A stretch of 64,000 bases of DNA. Origin: Alteribacter keqinensis. GTDB lineage: Bacteria > Bacillota > Bacilli > Bacillales > Salisediminibacteriaceae. The DNA lies in assembly GCF_003710255.1 (NCBI RefSeq), contig NZ_RHIB01000001.1, positions 1,178,001 to 1,242,000 of the forward strand, written 5' to 3'. The position numbers were made by a program, and so were the translations under genes. The notes under the pieces were generated by a model, which worked only from the letters and a program-made list of their open reading frames with translations, was not told the DNA's origin and made no database searches. Shown here piece by piece: positions 61,044 to 64,000 of the stretch; the first letter of the stretch is position 1; the number at the start of each line of letters is the position of its first letter.

Positions 61044-62075
61044 ATGACCACTGTTCTGAAAACTGAAATGATTATTGAGCCTTTTTTGTCAATTGAATGT
61101 TCAGAAAAGCAAGAAAGTACAGTAAAAAGATACCGGTATGATCTTATTCAGTTCTACGAATGGTGCCAAAAGGAAGGAATCCCCTTAAGCGAAGCCTATT
61201 CGCCGGATACCGTTGATGCCTACTACCTATACTTATGCAAAATAAAACGTTATTCCATCCTTACAATAAAAAGAATTCTGAGCGTTTTAAAGCAGCACAG
61301 CCTATTTGTAAACCCAAGTCCGAAGAAGGTTACACCTTTTGATGTATATCTTCAAAGAGACACGATCGACCATAAAAAAGCGGCTGGGGATTTTCTTAAA
61401 ACCCGGCAGATAAAAAAGCTGCTTAAAATCATTCCAGGTGATTACGCACTCACCGATCACCAGCTGAAATACAGACATTTCTATTCGGAGCGCAACCAGG
61501 CTATCATTCACCTGATGCTGTTCTACGGCCTGACGGTTCAGGAAATCTCGGGTCTCACAATGAAAGACGTGCATTTTCAGACCGGTATTATCCATTTGTT
61601 CAGCCGCAAGAGAAAACCAAGAACCATCACCCTTCAGCGTAATGACAGACGTCTTCTGCACAGATATTATCAAACGGTTCCCATGGCCGTCAGACCACGC
61701 TGGCAGACCCGTGATCCGTTTTTTGCGAGTTTCGACTTTCAGAGGGGGACATACCGCTGGAGTTACGAGGATGACGCCCCGAAAAAGCTCACTGATGTTT
61801 CTGTTCAAAAAATGATCCGTCAGGAAATGCGCCGGGCAGGTCTTGGTCCGGGTTTCTCCGGGAGAGCTCTCAGAAACACGTATATTCTGCACAGGCTTCT
61901 TGACGGAGCCATGCCTGAAGAACTCAAAGAAGAGCTCGCTTTTGCCACCACCCAGCCGATTGAAAGCTTCACACGTTTTATCGATGAAGAAAAAGAAAAC
62001 TTAAAGGACCTGACTCCTCTTTCACACGAAAAAAGGCAGGAAATCCTTGAAACATACACATTTTCAAAACCGTGA
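61044..62075 (+). CDS. Tyrosine-recombinase-like protein, catalytic residues lost
   Basis: 343 residues from ATG 61044 (GGGAGG 7 nt upstream); an ATG ten codons earlier lacks a ribosome site. N-terminal SAM-like core-binding domain (about 10-95: TVKRYRYDLIQFYEWCQKEG) and an integrase-type catalytic domain (about 120-330). Active-site residues are replaced: first Arg (usual GLR) is Thr in FYGLTVQEISGL; HxLR is RALR; LGH is LAF; the nucleophile Tyr is Phe in IESFTRFI. Only the Lys (RKRKPRT) and second Arg remain. The frame is intact, so it is kept, perhaps as a DNA-binding protein. It lies on the opposite strand between spoVK and hfq. Confidence 0.82.
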   Translation: MTTVLKTEMIIEPFLSIECSEKQESTVKRYRYDLIQFYEWCQKEGIPLSEAYSPDTVDAYYLYLCKIKRYSILTIKRILSVLKQHSLFVNPSPKKVTPFDVYLQRDTIDHKKAAGDFLKTRQIKKLLKIIPGDYALTDHQLKYRHFYSERNQAIIHLMLFYGLTVQEISGLTMKDVHFQTGIIHLFSRKRKPRTITLQRNDRRLLHRYYQTVPMAVRPRWQTRDPFFASFDFQRGTYRWSYEDDAPKKLTDVSVQKMIRQEMRRAGLGPGFSGRALRNTYILHRLLDGAMPEELKEELAFATTQPIESFTRFIDEEKENLKDLTPLSHEKRQEILETYTFSKP

Positions 62076-62091
62076 TTGTGAGATAAAGAAT

Positions 62092-62136
62092 CAGGGGGCT
62101 GATCCTTAAGGCTAAAAACCTTATGGATCAACCCCC
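62092..62136. terminator. Bidirectional terminator between recombinase-like gene and hfq
   Basis: AGGGGGCTGATCC...AAGG / CCTT...GGATCAACCCCCT with one bulge; T-rich tail on the plus side. Confidence 0.85.
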
Positions 62137-62177
62137 TCTTTTTCGTATCGTAACCTGAGTGATGGTACGAGACGTGA

Positions 62178-62408
62178 TTAGCCTTCCTGGTTCAACTGCA
62201 CATTCCGCTGTGGAGAGAAAGTGGAAATGGCATGTTTATACACCAGCTGCTGTTTTCCATCTGTATCTAAAATGACGGTAAAATTATCAAAGCTCTTTAC
62301 AAACCCTCTAAGTTGAAAGCCGTTTAGTAAAAAAACCGTCACCGGAATATTTTCTTTTCGCAACTGGTTTAAAAACTGATCCTGAATGTTTACAGTTTGT
62401 GTCTTCAT
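62178..62408 (-). CDS. hfq: RNA chaperone Hfq
   Basis: 76 residues from [20 protein letters not shown] (GGGAGG upstream). Sm1 block [20 protein letters not shown] and Sm2 block [12 protein letters not shown]; QxxxLNxLRKxxxPVTVFLxNG is diagnostic. The hexamer binds sRNAs and mRNAs. It is 34 bp downstream of miaA, as in most Bacillaceae. Confidence 0.96.
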   Translation of the reverse strand: MKTQTVNIQDQFLNQLRKENIPVTVFLLNGFQLRGFVKSFDNFTVILDTDGKQQLVYKHAISTFSPQRNVQLNQEG

Positions 62409-62442
62409 CGTCTCGTGACCTCCCTGAATTGACATAATTATC

Positions 62443-63381
62443 TTATTCGCTGTTTAAGATCAGCTTTCCTTCTACAAATTCATGAATTTCGCGAACCTTT
62501 TGCTCTGCGTCGTGTGTCATGTCAAACCAGGTAATGTCCATCTTATTACGAAACCAGGTAAGCTGGCGCTTTGCGTAACGTCTTGAATTCTGCTTAAGTG
62601 CGCTCACCGCTTCTTCAAGGGTCATGCGCCCCTCCAGGTATGCGTAAATTTCTTTATAGCCGATTGCCTGGACCGACTGACAGTCTCTTACTCCGCTGTC
62701 ATAAAGCCGCTTCACTTCATCAAGAAGTCCCTGTTCCATCATCAGATCCACCCGGTAATCAATTCTCTCATAAAGCTTTTCTCTTTCCATCATAAGACCG
62801 ATGAGGGTGACATCATATGGAGATTCCTTTTGTGCTGTTCCTTTTTCACTGAAAGGAACCCCGGTTGTCTCATAAACTTCAAGTGCTCTGATGACTCTCC
62901 GGACATTGTTTGGATGAATCGCTTCATAACTCTTGGGATCTGCATCTTTCAATTTCTCATGAAGTGCCTCTGCCCCGTGTTTTCTGGCGAACGCTTCCAT
63001 CCGTTCACGAAAACCTGCATCTTCTTTTACATCCGAAAATTCATATCCGTAAATGACCGAACTCACATAAAGACCTGTTCCACCAACAAGAAAAGGGATT
63101 TTTCCCTGACTGTGAATGTGATCAATCAAACAGGTGGCACATTCCTGAAATTCCTGCACAGAGAAAGAATCCCGGGGGTCTTTAAAGTCCAGAAGGTGGT
63201 GCTTTATTCCCTGTTTTTCTTCTTCTGTGATTTTTGCCGTACCAATATCCATCCCTTTGTATATCTGCATGGAGTCACCACTGATGATTTCTCCATTAAA
63301 TGCCTTCGCAAGGGAGATGCTGGCGGCTGTTTTTCCTACAGCCGTTGGTCCTGCTAAAACAACTATTTCTTTTTTTTCCAT
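62443..63381 (-). CDS. miaA: tRNA dimethylallyltransferase MiaA
   Basis: 312 residues. P-loop [55 protein letters not shown] and the C-terminal QAIGYKEI...[14 protein letters not shown]. It adds dimethylallyl to A37 of tRNAs reading U-starting codons. ATG 63381 (GGGTGAAAAAC upstream) is preferred to the GTG at 63390. Confidence 0.96.
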   Translation of the reverse strand: MEKKEIVVLAGPTAVGKTAASISLAKAFNGEIISGDSMQIYKGMDIGTAKITEEEKQGIKHHLLDFKDPRDSFSVQEFQECATCLIDHIHSQGKIPFLVGGTGLYVSSVIYGYEFSDVKEDAGFRERMEAFARKHGAEALHEKLKDADPKSYEAIHPNNVRRVIRALEVYETTGVPFSEKGTAQKESPYDVTLIGLMMEREKLYERIDYRVDLMMEQGLLDEVKRLYDSGVRDCQSVQAIGYKEIYAYLEGRMTLEEAVSALKQNSRRYAKRQLTWFRNKMDITWFDMTHDAEQKVREIHEFVEGKLILNSE

Positions 63382-63397
63382 GTTTTTCACCCGTCTG

Positions 63398-64000
63398 TTA
63401 ATCCATTATGCCATCTCTTGATTTTTCCCATACCCCAAAATGATAAGTTGCCGAGGGGCGTACAGATACAGTAAAGGAACCTTCCTCAAATCTCCGGGAG
63501 CGGTAGTGGTCCTTTAATACAACGCAAACCTTTGCAACTCTTTTCGCCTCCGACAGCACTTTCAAAAAGGACGATCCATCCTCCGGGGAACTTAATGCAA
63601 GATGCTTCAAAGGAAGAATGCCCGGTGATCCTTTTACATCCTCTTCAAACATCGGATCAAAATAAACGACATCCACACTCGAATCCGGCTGTTCAGCAAG
63701 CCAATCCAGGTGATGCCGGTTCATCACCTTTATCCGCCGCATAGCTTGATTAATCAAATCATGATTGGTCTGATAAGTACGAAGCCCCTCCTTTAAAATG
63801 TAGCTGATGACTGGATTTGCTTCTGTACCGAAAACTTTCCCAGTTTTCCCCACAGCTAAACTTGCGAGGACTGTATCACTCCCAAGTCCGAGGGTCATAT
63901 CCGCTACACTCATACCGTTTTTAAGTCCGCATGCATTTATAAAAGGGTCTTTTTTTGTCTTTAAATACGACTTCGCCCTGAACATAGCGGAGTTTGGGTG
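63398..64000 (-). CDS. Class I SAM-dependent methyltransferase, C-terminal part (runs off right edge)
   Basis: The frame is open to the window edge; upstream of the internal ATG it reads HPNSAMFRAKSYLKTKKDPF, so that ATG is not the true start. Motif I is SVADMTLGLGSDTVLAS; later VDVVYFDPMFEEDV gives a DPPY-like motif (DPMF). It resembles the YhiQ/RsmJ-type RNA methyltransferase superfamily, but the Bacillus members are uncharacterised. It lies just upstream of miaA, probably in the same operon. Confidence 0.8.
   Translation of the reverse strand, partial: HPNSAMFRAKSYLKTKKDPFINACGLKNGMSVADMTLGLGSDTVLASLAVGKTGKVFGTEANPVISYILKEGLRTYQTNHDLINQAMRRIKVMNRHHLDWLAEQPDSSVDVVYFDPMFEEDVKGSPGILPLKHLALSSPEDGSSFLKVLSEAKRVAKVCVVLKDHYRSRRFEEGSFTVSVRPSATYHFGVWEKSRDGIMD

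Noticed and set aside
61044-62075. That this recombinase-like gene is the integrase of the glnA element
   Set aside because: It lies 5.3 kb outside the element, between conserved genes, and lacks the nucleophile Tyr and other catalytic residues.

Overview
The window is a chromosomal segment from a Bacillaceae bacterium (endospore-forming Firmicute). The evidence is strong AGGAGG-type ribosome sites, many spore genes (sspN, sspO, sspP, tlp, spoVK, a SleL-type LysM/GH18 hydrolase, sirA) and gene order close to the Bacillus subtilis miaA-hfq-spoVK-hflX-ynbB-glnA-lexA-yneA-yneB-ynzC-tkt-sirA-yneF-ccdC-yneK-sspPO-citB-sspN-yneP-tlp block. The acidic proteins and an SbtA-type sodium/bicarbonate transporter would suit an alkaliphilic or halo-alkaliphilic relative, but that is inference and no species is named. 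Most genes lie on the minus strand.

Layout. 0-12 kb: start of a chemoreceptor, an MFS permease, a YkuI-type EAL protein, a P-loop ATPase, a PHP phosphoesterase, nadE, and a spore-linked operon (tandem SpoVK-like AAA protein, yneP, tlp, yneQ-like). 12-23 kb: SleL-like hydrolase, TVP38 and VanZ membrane proteins, small spore-protein genes around aconitase, and gaps holding intergenic repeats. 23-31 kb: PQQ-propeller lipoprotein, GNAT, a reductase and two alpha/beta hydrolases, yneK, ccdC. 31-42 kb: csoR-copZ, a heterodimeric ABC exporter, a two-component system with two PepSY proteins, a D,D-carboxypeptidase, yneF, sirA. 42-50 kb: transketolase, flotillin with its NfeD partner, and the SOS pair yneA-yneB-ynzC / lexA with three LexA boxes.

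50.4-55.7 kb is a 5.3 kb insertion in the 3' end of glnA. A 38-bp direct repeat made of glnA coding sequence flanks it. The left repeat carries the original last 19 codons, stop and terminator. The right repeat rebuilds the same C-terminus with different synonymous codons and a new terminator. About 100 bp inside each end lie repeated TTTGGTCGTT motifs that resemble recombinase arm sites. The cargo is a DUF2294-family gene plus sbtA, with decayed ger spore-receptor genes and an abrB fragment. No integrase is present. I take it to be an integrated, probably stranded, site-specific element.

55.7-64 kb returns to the conserved block: glnA (with a GlnR/TnrA box but no adjacent glnR), ynbB, hflX, spoVK, an intact but apparently catalytically dead tyrosine-recombinase-like gene, hfq, miaA and a truncated methyltransferase gene.

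The best leads are the glnA-targeting element, the dead recombinase between spoVK and hfq, and the terminally inverted intergenic repeats at 12.3 and 15.6 kb.
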